Source: Andrena cerasifolii (Eukaryota; Arthropoda; Insecta; Hymenoptera; Andrenidae). Taken from it: DNA of 64,000 nucleotides. The stretch lies in assembly GCF_050908995.1 (NCBI RefSeq), contig NC_135124.1, forward strand, positions 6,696,001 to 6,760,000, read 5' to 3'. Position numbers and translations under genes: made by a program. Of the stretch, positions 12,172-24,055 are shown piece after piece. The notes beneath the pieces are model-generated. The model was not told where the DNA came from. It saw only the letters and a list, made by a program, of their open reading frames with translations, and ran no database searches. Each line of letters opens with the position of its first letter. The stretch's first letter is position 1.

Positions 12172-15100
12172 TAGCAGTCTTCTTTTCGAATTTAGCATTT
12201 AAAATGGAGGTCTTCAGTGTCGGTATCTTGATGCGGTTCCGGTGCTTTGAGGATTTTCTGATTTTCGAGTTCCCCAGCTTGTGGTAGGCGGCACGTGTTG
12301 TAGGAAATCGATGGAAATTAGTAAAGCTGGCTTCAGATCGCGTATCGGCCTCTAAAATACCGAATTTACAAACCACACGAGGCCTGGTTATCGCGATCCC
12401 CTGTCAGCGTAGAACTTCTTGGAAAATGTAGGAAGGTTAGTAGTAACAGCAAGGAATATTTATACCAGGAATTACGGGAGCCGTATTAGCGTGCACTCGT
12501 CCAGGCAGGTTCCAAGAAGGTGCATAGGCTGCCTGGATGCACGCGATGCAGTTCGTTACGTTAAAGCAGAGCATGTAAATGAGTCTATGCATGCTCGTTT
12601 CTTTCTTCTTGGGATAGAAGAGCCCCGTGGAAAATAGAAACCGAAATGCCTACCTTGAATTATTTCCCCACGTTGCGAAATAAAATTTATTGGAAAGAAA
12701 AATAAAATGGAAAGCAGGGACTGTTCGTAGTAAATTTTGTTAAACACTGTGAGTCGCTTCGGTTTGATTACAGAAACAAATTTATATTCCGCAAAGCATA
12801 TTCGAATCTCCGGTTACCTAACCACTTTAATTTATAAATCGAACGTCTACGTTTAAAATGTTCTGTCGGAAGTTCTGCCACATCCATCAAATTAATAAAC
12901 GCCCATTCCCCATTTATTCAGAATTCAGTATCGCGCACCAGATATTCGGGTATACCCGCAGACCTGGGCGCACTTTTTGGTACGTTGATAAATTAATGAG
13001 AAGTATGATCGATGACCAGGTTTGATTAATCCTCACTTGCGCGAGAATTCGCTAGTGCCGGGGGATGAGTCACCTATCTGAAATCATGTGAAATGACTTC
13101 CTCCCGCTGCTTGCAATGCACACCATCCACGTTTCTCTGCGGGAGAGTCGCTGGAGTTTCGATCAACGATCCTCTTCGTGATTGCGAAAGCTCGCTCGCA
13201 TAAATTCAAAATCGCAACTGTTTCGATCGCTTGAATTAGAATAGAGACTAACGCAATAGTTGGTTTTCTTGCAGGTCTACCAGGGATCAACTGTAGTCGT
13301 GCCGCTCTGGAAATCGTGTGCCCCTTATCGGGACTTAATGGACAGAAGATCTCCTCGAATACCGGTAATTAAGAGGCTGCATCATTAGACGCTGTAATTC
13401 TCGCGGCATGCAGAATTGCAAGAGAAATCGAAGCGAATGGACGATGTAAGAACAATTTGAACACATAGGATTGTAAACCAAGTGTAAAGTACCTGGTGCA
13501 TCGTACTGTCTACAGTTGTATAATGTTTGCGCGCGTGTAGAGCTTATCAAAATCACCGGGCTAATATTAACGAGCATAGTTACAAAAACTCCGGTTCTCT
13601 AATTGCAAAATGAATCTATCAAAGTGCAGAATTTGGCACACTTCTTCTTTCAGGATCCAATAAAGTCGAAACTACCAAGTTCTTCATCTACGCCTCGGCA
13701 ATAGTCAAATAACAATCAGGAACATTTCTACTTGTTCTGATGAGCACTGCACGCGCGCAAAATTTCCTGCACGAGTCTGCAGTCTGTAGACCGCGGCTGA
13801 TTATTCGCAATTAACTGTTTTCTTTTACGCTAACTGGAATGCTGCGTGTTTGAAAGCCATTGAGGTATCGATCATTCACGTATAGACAACCCTGACATAT
13901 ATTTCGGTGAACGCGTTTCTCTGCGAGTGAAAACGGATGATCGTTCCGCTGGACGGTGACGGTCGACGAACGAACGATGCACGACGAGTGCGAAATAAGA
14001 GGGAAACGACAGGGAACCGTCCGACTTCTCGAACCCAGTCAGTTTCTATGTCGTTGGTCTCGATTCCGCTGTACTAGATACCTAATCCTCTCTCCAGGTT
14101 CTCTCTACTCCGCGGGTCGAGTTTCATCGAACCAGCATTTGCATCATTCCTAGTTCCGTCTTTGACTCGACGTATCACTTTTACGCCCCCTTTATTTTAT
14201 ATTCCAGCAGAGTCCAACTCCCACACTAACGTTTGCCGCATATGCTGCTATTTTAACAACTTAATATTGCAGATAATGTATACGAGAAACTAGAACTCCT
14301 GTTTCGCCGTCACATTCAAATGAATTCGACTGCATTGAATCATGACCAGAGTTTTATAGTTCTATGACACCTCGTGCTTTCTAAACATCTGTGACTTGAT
14401 TCAGTCTTGCTGAAAAGGTATATTATAGAATCGAGTTAACTTCAGTTGCTCCATTTGTCCATTTAATCAGCTCCTCTATCGAGGTCCTTGCGAGAGTCAG
14501 GAATCCAGGACAATCGTTCACGAGATTAAACTAGGGAACCCATTCTTACAACTCCCTCAGAGGTCCATCCTTTTAAGCGGACTTCGTAGGCAACATTCCA
14601 CAGACATAAAAACATGCTAGTCTCTAGAACAAACCTCTACTGAACTCCAACGTGATTCCATAAGAGTGTGCCCCCCATTTGCGAGAATCTTTTTACAAAA
14701 AGCCTCCTCGACGTGTATGCAACGGAATGAGCTATTACGTTGACAGATAAACATTGAAAGTGCAACGACGTCGATCGTAAACTCGGTCTCCTTTGTCATA
14801 CCCGGGACCCCGGTGTCTGATGCTGGTGCTTTTGTTCGTAATTAAGAGTAATTAGACGGCGTGGCACCGGTGTAAGTCGGTAGGCGCGAGCGTATAATTA
14901 CCTGCAAAAAGGCACCTGGAATGCCGGAGCTTAATAAAGCATCTCCTTATCCTTCTCCTTCGTTCCTCTCTGGACCTTTCCTTCTCTCGCGTCCGTTCTT
15001 TTATTTCCGCCAGGGACGGGCGTGCGAGACTTAAGACGCCCTAACGGTCACCCCCCTTCTCCTCCATCCTTCCCCGTTCGAGGGATCGTTAGGTCCGGTT

Positions 15101-15307
15101 CTGACATTAACAACCCCCGTTTTGGAGCGGAAGAACGATAGATGGAAAACACCTATCGATCGTCCTGGAGCACGATGAATTCGTGACAAGAAGTCTTGTT
15201 GGTTTTGCTAGGTTCGTTAGAAGAGACTTTATGAAGCCAGCTTTGTGGTTGGGTTCTCTGTTGATTAGGAGTATAATTTCGGAAAAATCGCTCCAGTTAA
15301 CACCTTA
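12172..15307. other. Non-coding stretch
   Basis: No gene recognised. The only structure seen is a 52-base hairpin at 12491-12542. Around 13900-15150 the DNA is richer in GC but open frames stay short (65 codons or fewer). Confidence 0.5.
12491..12542. repeat. Short hairpin with CCAGGCAG/CTGCCTGG stem
   Basis: CCAGGCAG (12501-12508) pairs exactly with CTGCCTGG, and outer GTGCA pairs with TGCAC, leaving a loop of about 19 bases and a small asymmetric bulge. The stem is short for a microRNA precursor and matches none I know. Confidence 0.35.
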
Positions 15308-15420
15308 CACTGCGTTCCACATTAGAGCATACTCGTTTCGCGCAGGGATACACTGTTGATTGGTTTACTAACCGGCAGGGAAAGTGCAACGAACAATCGC
15401 GTGTGTTAGGATCCGTGGGA
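15308..15420 (+). mobile_element. Truncated mariner-type MITE (copy of the 38017 family)
   Basis: Starts with TA (15306-15307) and CACTGCGTTCC, the same end as the complete element at 38017-38141, and shares CCGGCAGGGAAAGTGC plus CGAACAATCGCGTGTGT. It carries about 40 extra bases after ATTAGAG that the other copy lacks. The opposite inverted end is missing. Confidence 0.7.
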
Positions 15421-15500
15421 GGAATTAATCTTCAGGTGCAATGGAAAAATAATCGTCACAGTTGATGTCTGTTTTTCAGTTAGATGTATTTTCAGATATT

Positions 15501-15873
15501 GTTCCGAATGGCCTCAGTGGCCAATTGACGCGAGGTTTGTGGCAGGGGTGGAGACCCTAAATCTACAACTGTAGCTTCGGCTATTTATTACTTTCCGAGT
15601 AATTAATAAAAAATTAAAAATAATGTTATTAAAAAATTAACAATAATCCTCAGAATGGACCAAAAAATATTGTTAACTTTAATATTAATAAAAAATTATT
15701 GTTAATTTTAATAATAAAAATATTAATATTAATAAGTATTAATAAAAAATGAACTATAATTTTTTATTAATATTTCGGAAACTAATAAATACCCGAAGCT
15801 ACAATTTTATATTAGGATCCACACTCCCCCCTCTCAAACCTCGCGTGGATTTGACACTGGTGCCATTTGGAAC
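15501..15873. mobile_element. Near-complete hairpin element, 373 bp
   Basis: The two halves are imperfect inverted copies almost to the centre. Outer arms share ACGCGAGGTTTG and GTTCC-AATGG; inner arms share GTAGCTTCGG, TATTTATTA and TTAATAAAAAATTA. Arms are about 150 bases each around an AT-rich loop. No flanking target duplication was identified. It is a foldback MITE of unknown superfamily with no coding potential. Confidence 0.7.
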
Positions 15874-16839
15874 TGCAGCCAAATTTCCTAAACTTTTACT
15901 TCCCTTTGCAAGTTACTAATGACCCTACCCTAAGTAATGATAAGCACAAAAATCTTCCCACAAGCTACACCTACATCTTGCCTTGTCGAGGTCTTACTTT
16001 TTACAGGAAGATAAGTCGTGGCCGTGTTAATAGACGCTAACGATGACATAATTATTGCGCGATTCAGATCAAGAAGCTGCTACTGTCCTTGGTCGCTCAT
16101 TGATCGCCTCCAGTTATCACGGCCACGAAAGGACGAACAGAAGAATAGGGTCGAGTCGGGTTAATGTCGAGCCGTCTAGGTCATGGATCGGTCGGTGTTC
16201 TTGATCGGTCACTTTTATCTGAGTGTAGTCGTGACCCACTTGCTGTTACCGGTAATGTTAATCGCCGACCGGCACGTGCACTGCACAGTTATGCACTTTT
16301 TGTTTGCCACGCGGCTCGCTCCAAAGACAGAGTCGTTCGTCGTTGACACCGAGAGTTCGTGCAGACAAAATTTTTCGACGCAGCTATGTTCTTGAAAGCA
16401 ATTTTTAAAAATTTTCGACCATTTCGAAGAGTTCAAATAGATGAGGAAACGTAGGTCTGATAATAGTAACAAGCGAAAGTCCAATTGACGTATGTTCTTA
16501 AATAAAGGTTGATAGAAATGTGTATAGTGTTAAAAATATTCATTCTGAGGTATTTTCGTTTGGAGTATATGGATACTTTTAATTCGTCTGTTAGGCCAAA
16601 TTTTATCACGCATTTATGTTGCATACAATGTTTGAGATAATTGGCAGAACACATTTTTGGGAAGTGTAGGGGATGAAGTAAGTACCGAGATAGCTACAGA
16701 AAGAACACCTAGATTTGAAGTTAGATATAACCAATGAAAAGAGATGAAAAATATTTTTGAATTAGCTACAATTTCCTCCAAAATTGATTCACATACTAAT
16801 TGTAACTCCACTCTATACTTTCCCTCCAATTTTACAATT
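15874..16839. other. Non-coding stretch
   Basis: Around 16100-16380 the DNA is richer in CpG and carries three overlapping short frames on both strands that look like chance. Nothing else is seen. Confidence 0.45.
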
Positions 16840-17010
16840 TATAAATGAGGCATTGAAACAGAAAAACGAACTAACCCACATTTTTGCGAAATTGAGTTAG
16901 TAGCAATAATGCATTCCAAAATGCTGTACGAATTTATATAAAATAGAATAGATTCATTTTTCTTAATGTGAGTTAGTCCGTTTTGGTTCCCAATGAGTCA
17001 TATATGACCC
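16840..17010. mobile_element. Small inverted-repeat element, about 170 bp
   Basis: Inverted ends share CATTG, AAAACG, ACTAAC and CACATT in order (left arm about 16840-16885, right arm about 16965-17010). The right terminus contains GGTCATATATGACC-like sequence. Boundaries and target duplication are uncertain, so the superfamily is open. Confidence 0.55.
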
Positions 17011-17651
17011 TAACTTCTTAAATCTCCATGTGATACCTGTCTCATGTAAATCGTTCGCGTGGTTACGCGCCACGAATAAAGCAATTCAGTCATTGGAACT
17101 TAATTTATTTTCAAAACAATGCAGAACCTCCATAAAGTAATTTATCCAAAGCACGGTGTGCATGGATAAATACGTCGTGTCAGAACGTACAAAGAAAACG
17201 TTACAAATTTATCCTGTATGCACATTTCCAGGGATTAATCCTTGCGCCGACGTTACGACGTAACATTCGTAACGCTTGCATAATCCGAGCACGCACGATC
17301 GATCATAAATCACTCACCCTTCCCGTTGGAGATATTATTTATAGCCACCCCGTTGTATTTTCGCGGAGGTTTATGGTTCGTTTACACCTACAGGGGCTCG
17401 GCTGTCGATCTATGGATTGCGTAAGATCACGGCGACGCGACGACAGACGATCAAAAAAAAATTTCTGACGCTTCGCCAAACTCAAGGGCAATGTTGTCTT
17501 TTAAAATGGAACCATTTACTTTACGACTTCTGATTCAATAGTAGTCCATAAATGATTACTTGTTTAAATAGTTAACTTATGATTGTCACAGGCATTGCAA
17601 GTTTTTAAAAATTGACTTGTCTTTGACGGAACAATTTTTGGTACATTATAC

Positions 17652-17827
17652 CAGAGATGGGTAAAATATTTATTTAAATAAATTTCGAATAACGAATAAG
17701 GTTAAAAATATTCTTCGTCACGTGTCGAATAAAGTTAACTCGGGTTAACGAAATAATGACGACTAATTCTTTTAACTTTTATTCGTTATTCGAAATTTTA
17801 TTTAAATAAAATTTTTGCCCATGTCTG
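17652..17827. mobile_element. hAT-type MITE, 176 bp
   Basis: Ends CAGAGATGGGTAAAA and TTTTTGCCCATGTCTG are the classic hAT terminal repeat form. They are flanked by an 8-bp target duplication with one mismatch (CATTATAC at 17644-17651, CATTATAA at 17828-17835). The arms continue inward through TATTTAAATAAA and TTTCGAATAACGAATAA. The element is non-autonomous and has no frame. Confidence 0.85.
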
Positions 17828-17835
17828 CATTATAA

Positions 17836-18798
17836 ACATTTGTACCATTAGATCGAATAGGTCTTAAAACGTTAAGGGATGCAAAATTATTTGCCAATAA
17901 TTGGCTCTTTTTTGTAAAAGAATGTGTTATTGTTGACACACATTGTCAAAGGTGTAAACATAGATTTACTGATTCTTCTTTAAGCAGCATCTCTTGGTCC
18001 TTCCAAAAGCTCCTACTATCTCAAATTTGAGAATGTGAAAATAGGAATTCACTTTATCGTAATCATTGCATCTACATGTAGCTACCACCTGTGGGTACTT
18101 TAAATAGTTACTCCTATTTCTCTCCGAACAATATGTTAAACGATTACATTCATTTGATATTCTTATTATTTTCAAATATCGTAATGGCGATACGTAATCG
18201 AAACATATTAAAAACGCCTCGATATACCTGTGAACCTAACAACATTCTTTAAAGCAGGTTTCTTTGAGCATAGATAAACTTTGATTCTAAAAAGGAGCTA
18301 AATCCATAAGGGAAGTAAAATCTCCTTAAAAAGAACTGGTAATGAAACGAAAGGAGGTCTAATGAAGTTTAAATGTTACATCATGTCACTAGTTCTCCGT
18401 AATGGTGGTGACATGGTGAACAACCTTTGTTCCTCCGCTGTTTCGTTTCGTTAATTTGGTACGGGCCGCGGATTGGCCCGTCATTTAAATACCAACGAAC
18501 CCCCAAGACTGCCACCAGCACCCCTGAAAACAGCCCCATTCGCTAGCACAGGGAAGAATCCCTAGAAAGGGTAGCTGCTAATAATTCCTGGAAATGTCAG
18601 TAGCTCGTGTCATCACCATTGTTCCATATCCGTAGACATTCAGATACAAAAGATTCTAAATCACTCCCGCTTCTTTAGAAAGTGAATGCTACCTTGAGGT
18701 TTTTTATTGGCACTACTAAAAAGTCTTCGAGGTCCATCTACTAGACTCACTTCATCCCTCAGCCAAGTATCTAACGCTTTAAAAACAAATATAATAAA
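17836..18798. other. Non-coding stretch
   Basis: No gene, repeat or structure that I can support. Moderately AT-rich DNA. Confidence 0.5.
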
Positions 18799-19323
18799 TA
18801 ACAGGTGGCGCAAAAGTCGTCATCCGATTTTCTTAAGTCTTTAACTTTGGTTTTAAATAAACCACCGTTCTTTTTTGTGGTATAATTTTTGGGGCTTTTA
18901 AATTTTATGACAGCAAGTTCCAAAGATAATATTCAATTGCAATTTGGGCTCTTTTTATTGCATTTTCCATTGTATTGTGAAGAATTTGTGGGGTTAGATT
19001 TTCGATTTCGTGTTGAACATTGGCCCTTAATTGTTGTAAACTCTGTGGGTTATTCACGTGAACCACTGCCTTCAAATAGCTCCCAAGAAATAAATCTGGG
19101 GTGGTTAAGTCCGGCTGGCCATAACAAATCACCAAGGCGGGAGATAAAAACATCGACACAATTTTTCCGCGTTCTTAAAGGGTATACTTATTCATCTTTG
19201 TGGAAAATAAATTTCGCGAGTCTCTTCTATTGAAATGTCAAAAAATCACTGACATATACCTGCCTGAAATTAAAAAAATTAGAAGCTATTAACATCGGAG
19301 GATGACTTTTGCGCCGCCCGTTA
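18799..19323 (-). mobile_element. Internally deleted mariner-family element, about 520 bp
   Basis: Inverted ends ACAGGTGGCGCAAAAGTC and GACTTTTGCGCCGCCCGT (one or two mismatches) are flanked by TA on both sides (18799-18800, 19322-19323), the Tc1/mariner target. Between them lies the 3' part of a transposase gene on the minus strand (18905-19159). The catalytic core is missing, so the copy cannot move itself. Confidence 0.85.
18905..19159 (-). pseudogene. Mariner-family transposase, C-terminal remnant
   Basis: The 84-codon frame contains PDLTTPDLFL followed by YLKAVVHVNNPQ, then a helical segment with LTPQILHNTMENAIKR. This order matches the C-terminal third of insect mariner-superfamily transposases, where the SPDLxPxD block carries the last catalytic aspartate and is followed by a YLK-V-NNPQ stretch. 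A full transposase of this kind has about 340 residues, and the first roughly 75% is absent. The usual tryptophan after FL is replaced. The final residues diverge from the family, so the end is probably frame-shifted or decayed. The N-terminal DNA-binding domain and the first two catalytic aspartates are not seen in any frame. Confidence 0.75.
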
Positions 19324-20183
19324 TATTACTACGTTATATACATCAGAGTATCAGAGTAGTTAAAATTTGCACATTTTATAAGATTTCTTGTTCCATTCTC
19401 AAGAGTTGCACCAGCCAGTTGAGTTTGCACCTATAATTTGAAAGCATTGTTGTGGGAATAATTTGAAGTACAATAAATTTTCTTTCACGACGACAGAAGT
19501 GTGTCTTCCAGAAGTTGCTAATGCCACCTCAAGCAGTCACAGTATTTTACGCGAGCCAACTATCAGTCACTCTGAAACCGAGCGGCCTGCAACTTCCTGG
19601 AGGTGACTCGGTGCCAATTTTCAAGGCATAAATCTTGCTAAAAGTTCGCAGTAAACTCCTCCTGATTTTATTCCGCTGTATTGCGCCTGTTGGTTAAAAA
19701 GTATAGCGCGAATACCTGTTTGGATTTTCACTGGATACACAACTTATCTCGGCGAGGCAGCGAGCCAAACTTTTAAATCTTCAATGAATCACCCTCGGTT
19801 AATAATGCGGGCGAGAGGAAATGGAAAACGGAGAATGAGGGTTTCGAGGAGGCTTGGGAGCCACAGATACTTTTCGAAAATTATAATTTCAGTAAGGCAG
19901 AGCGAAAAAGGGAATATACAGCGAAAATGTTGATTATTAAGAGAAAGAAAAGGGTTTATGAAATTTTTTACTTTGAAACTGCGTATAAAGCTTATGAAAT
20001 TCTGAGAAAGTTTGTTTCTTATGCAACTGCCCCTCCTCGAAATAACTTATTTCTATGTCATCATTTCTTTGCAAATTGTCCTTCAATTTCCCAGTAATTC
20101 CTTTGTGTCACAATATTTTAAAGTAGAACTAGCATACAGCAAATGAACTCCACAAAATAATACACTCGCTTTCATGAATATTA
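19324..20183. other. Non-coding stretch
   Basis: No gene or repeat recognised between the mariner remnant and the hAT element. Confidence 0.5.
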
Positions 20184-20191
20184 CTCAATAT

Positions 20192-20621
20192 CAGGGTTCG
20201 AAAGAGTTCTGGAACTTTTCAATAGGTTCTATTTGAAACATGGACCGTGGAACTTTTTTAAAAATGTTCCACACATTACAAGTTCCCGTGAGAACTGATG
20301 CAGTAAAAGTTCTTAAAAATAAAAGTTCGAGTTGGCATGGAACTTATAAAATAGAAAAATAAAAATTTCTCTATGACAGAAACTGTTTTTTTTTTTAAAC
20401 GAAACATATGGAAAACTGGAGAGAGTTGATACGTTTTTGAAAAAGAAAAATGATTGCGTAAACGAAACTAAATAATATTTTAATGATTTTTTTGCATATT
20501 TACATTCAACATTCTATTCTTTAACAAAAGCTAACATATATTTTTAAATTTAAACAAAGAATGAATTAAAAAAATGTTATTTCGTAAATGATGTAAATTT
20601 CCAGAACTTTTTCGATCCCTG
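20192..20621. mobile_element. hAT-type MITE, 430 bp
   Basis: Inverted ends CAGGGTTCGAAAGAGTTCTG and the matching GAACTTTTTCGATCCCTG are flanked by an exact 8-bp target duplication, CTCAATAT (20184-20191 and 20622-20629), as hAT transposases make. The interior is AT-rich with repeated AAAAGTTC/GGAACTT words, which may be subterminal transposase-binding motifs. There is no frame of note. The intact duplication suggests a fairly young insertion. Confidence 0.9.
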
Positions 20622-20629
20622 CTCAATAT

Positions 20630-21168
20630 AGATACTCAATTAATTAATATTCATTTATACATCCTAAACTTGACAGTGTACAGTCACCCACCCCTTATTT
20701 CCCACCCCCTAAATAGGCATTAGCCACTCTCCTCTAACTTTCACCGCCAGTAATTAGTATGCCAAGTCAATTCACTTAACAGAAACAGCTTTGTTTGAAA
20801 AATAATTAGAAAAACAGGTAAAAAGTGCATGAGTAGATCTAGCACACACGTCACGAGCAACCGAAGTGATCCTCGCGAAGAGGCCCTTACGATCCATCGA
20901 AAGCTTCATCGACCCCCCAGCGACAAGCGACTGCGTAAAGCACGTCAAGTTCGCTTGAGCGCAGAATCTCGAAAGGTTACGAGCCCCGCGAAAGGTCTCT
21001 CGCCAAACGAGTGATAAGTGTCCCTTCTTTTCACTTTCCTTCCTGCAGTTCGACAGGACATTCGATCGTGGGCAGGGTCCCGTACATGCTACGGGCGAGG
21101 TACAAGCCGCGCGAGACCCCGAGCAAACTCGCTTTATATACGTTTACACGGGGCGGCGGTATCGACAC
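20630..21168. other. Non-coding stretch leading into a CpG-rich block
   Basis: From about 20830 to 21530 the DNA is CpG-dense and open on both strands (up to 139 codons on the minus strand) without a recognisable product. It contains composite motif A. It could be a cis-regulatory region. Confidence 0.4.
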
Positions 21169-21227
21169 CTCGTAAACCAAGAGGAAGTCGTACCTTTCTC
21201 GTGTGTACACGCCGTAATAAAACGAGC
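21169..21227. promoter_or_regulatory. Composite motif A (tripled CTCGTAAA / AGGAAGT / AATAAA module)
   Basis: CTCGTAAA (21169-21176), five variable bases, AGGAAGTCGT (21182-21191), then CGTAATAAAACGAGC (21213-21227). The same order recurs at 22781 and 24056 with identical 5-base spacing between the first two words. AGGAAGT has the ETS-family GGAA core. CTCGTAAA and (C)AATAAA resemble sites of posterior Hox/Caudal-type homeodomains. That assignment comes from general motif knowledge. Read on the minus strand, the first two words also make a coding-like string (DFLLVYEVS). Confidence 0.35.
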
Positions 21228-21550
21228 ATACACGCGCCAGTGTCGCCGTACACGAGTCATAAAGCAATATTGATCCGTCGTACTTTCTAGGTGGACTTTT
21301 CTTCGTTAGGAAATTCGAGGCAGGCGAGACGGACAGGGCACGAGCCTGCCCTCCTGCATACTTGCGATAATATTTTGTTAGGCCCGTTTTCTCGAGAACG
21401 ATCATCGCCAACCTATCGAAAGGGGGAAGACTTTTTAACCTCCGCGACACGAGGTCGGTGCATTACATCGACCTGCATAGGTTTTGTGCATAGTCGACGT
21501 CGGTGTAGCATGACTTTTCCACGAATCTCTGTGTGACGCTGAAGTAGATA

Positions 21551-22344
21551 TAGAGGAAGTGCAGCATATCTGGAATACTGTTGGTAATTTGGAATACCGA
21601 AGTGTCTAATGAACTACTAAAGCTATTTAATTTGCAACACAACTATAGGGGCTAATTGACCTGCTAACTGATGACATTTGTGGACGAACCACTTTTTTGA
21701 CATTTTCGACTTAATCTGCGGAATAAGAAAAAGTCAATCTGCAAAACTTTTTCAGCAAGTATTCAATCGTTCCAATCATGGTTAAAGATGTCAATACTTA
21801 ACAGTTAAATACTTAAGCTACTCATTTGCATGTTCCTTCTACGGATCCGTGTCAGTTTTGCGATAATTTCCAGAATACAAAGTGCTACATGAAATGTAAT
21901 AAATGATATCGGAAGTGAAGGTAATTTGGAATATTTCAAAACTTAGCGATGCTTTTGTTTCATCCGCAACGGCCACCGCCGCGTCTGTTGGCGCCAGCGC
22001 TGTCAATTCATATTTACCTAAGATTGTTCCTATATTGTGATTTTTGAGCCTGATTAGATTATAAAAGAAAATAATTTTATTATCTACATGTTTTTTTTAA
22101 ATTTATAAAGTGAAGGTAAATTGGATTACCGGTATTGCAAATTATTTGCATCTCAACGAAATCGATACTTCCTGTCATTTTTCATTTAGGCCAAAGTTTC
22201 AGTTACTTTTTGTTTTTTATTATTACTGAGAGTTTGAAATATAAAAGTTTTTTTTCCTAGGATATTATGCAGGTTTTTTACTCTGACATCATTTTTTGTT
22301 CGTCTTAAACAAACTGGTATTCCAAATTTACTGCACTTCCTCTA
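21551..22344. mobile_element. TA-flanked element, 790 bp
   Basis: Inverted ends GAGGAAGTGCAG and CTGCACTTCCTC, each continued by a TTGGAATAC/GTATTCCAA-type block, are flanked by TA (21551-21552 and 22343-22344). Subterminal GAAGTGAAGGTAA words repeat inside. No transposase frame remains. The TA target suggests Tc1/mariner, but the length is large for a MITE. It lies between composite motifs A and B. Confidence 0.7.
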
Positions 22345-22780
22345 CAGTAGTGGAAATATTTATCGCATCGGCCCCAAATCCACGTCCCACGAAACAATCT
22401 TCATAAGTACAGGATTGATAAAGTAGTTGGTGTACAACTTATTTTTACTTATTTTGCATTATTACTATTTTTATTGCAGTCTTGGGTTTATCAATAGCAA
22501 ATGAATCTCAGCCAGTTTAAAGTAGCCAGGATGTTGAAGAGATTATTAGTAATTGGAACTGCTCTGTTTATGGGACTTGAGGGTTCTTTTATGAAATTTT
22601 GATAACTATGTTTACTGTGTTTATGTTTTAATGGATGTGAGTTAATAAAAGTTAATGGGCTAGAAATCACTATGGGGAGTAATTGAAGTGTTTCGGTCCA
22701 TAGAGGAAGGGCCATCGCGTAATACTTACAAAAGAAACGTCGTTCGTATGGATTTATCGATGCACTATGTATATTGGCAC

Positions 22781-22834
22781 CTCGTAAAATAGAAGGAAGT
22801 CGTTTCTGTTCCGTCGGGTCGCAATAAAACGAGC
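22781..22834. promoter_or_regulatory. Composite motif B
   Basis: CTCGTAAA (22781-22788), five bases, AGGAAGTCGT (22794-22803), then CGCAATAAAACGAGC (22820-22834). The distance to the last word is 16 bases, against 21 in copy A. On the minus strand the shared block reads DFLLFYEVP, but the change in spacing shifts the upstream frame relative to copy A. It ends about 40 bases before a TTAA-type element. Confidence 0.35.
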
Positions 22835-22877
22835 GTGGATCGCTGACGTTCGTTTCGTGTGCACAGGTAAAGTAACG

Positions 22878-23548
22878 TTAGGGGTCCTCCGGTCAAAACG
22901 CTCGAAAAATAGGTGATATTTATGAATTTTTTACAAGAAGAGGTTATAATATATCTCAAAAAAATTTTTTTGGCTTTTATTAATACACTCGTTAGGGTAC
23001 AAAAAAATTTCTGTTTCATATTTTCGGTCTTCATACAGATTACTTAAACAGTAAACATGAAATATACTCACAGCATCGTCGGAAGTCAAAAATCGAAAAG
23101 ATTTCTTAAAATTTATATCAATGGCTATCGGATTATCTTCTGTGACGACAAATCACACCAAAACCACGACGACTGCTGCACACTTGAACAAAATAGTGCA
23201 CAAACGGGCAATTTAAAAAAAAAAACACGTTTCAAAAAATAATGTTAGAGGATGCTGAGATAGCGAGTCCAATTACGAATAAAATGCCTTAAGGTTTTAT
23301 TGAATCGGTTCATTAGATCTTCTGAAATCGTGGTTACCGTTTTGGCATCTCTTTTCCACAGCGCTGCACGAATTGTAAGCGCCACCAAGAAAAAGCATAA
23401 ACACCGAAAACATGAAACAAAAATTTGTTTACCCTAACAAGTGTATGAATAAAAACCAAAAACATTTTTTAAGATATATTATAACTTCTCTGCAAAATTC
23501 ATAAAATTCACCTACTTTTCGAGCGTTTTGACCGGACGGTCTTCTTAA
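22878..23548. mobile_element. TTAA-type foldback element 3, 671 bp
   Basis: Long inverted arms (about 22878-23040 and 23385-23548) share TCCGGTCAAAACGCTCGAAA, TATAATATATCT and a GTTAGGGTA block. The right end is followed by TTAA (23545-23548). The left has TTAG, a probable one-base decay. The end begins GGGGTC like the right end of the element at 9714. The loop holds about 340 bases without a recognisable gene. Confidence 0.8.
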
Positions 23549-24055
23549 TTTACTTGGTAAACCTCACCAGCGTTGAATTAGTAAAATAATTCCAGTGGTA
23601 GTGGATCAATTACCCTTAATAGGGTGATATACGTAGAGCAAGGGAGGTTGTTTCACGATAAGCTGAATTTTCAATTAGAATAAGATTCATAAATAGTTAC
23701 AACCCCCGCAACTAAAAATATTCACATAGCAAACTCAACATCCAAACCCCAATTTGCTCATTTCGAATTACACACCGTTTCTTCGCACTTCTGATTCATA
23801 CCATACTCCAACGATGCTACAAAGGAGTGATTAATATAATCTTCAATCGTTCGAATAGAAACCAGATCCGCGAACCCTACGCCAACCAAATCTATAAAAA
23901 GTATCGAAACGGCGCTAATGGAGGATATTCGTTCTCAAATTTCAATTTCTCTTTGCCCAAAATCAAGAGAGTGAGTCAACAAAACGCACTTAAATCACGG
24001 AACAAAAATTCATCCACCCCTCTTACCCTAACGAAGCCTATACGATTATAGACAG
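23549..24055. other. Non-coding stretch between element 3 and motif C
   Basis: Nothing seen that I can support. AT-rich DNA with short frames only. Confidence 0.5.

Noticed and set aside
12491..12542. microRNA precursor
   Set aside because: The stem is only about 8 plus 5 pairs with an asymmetric bulge, and neither arm matches a microRNA that I know.
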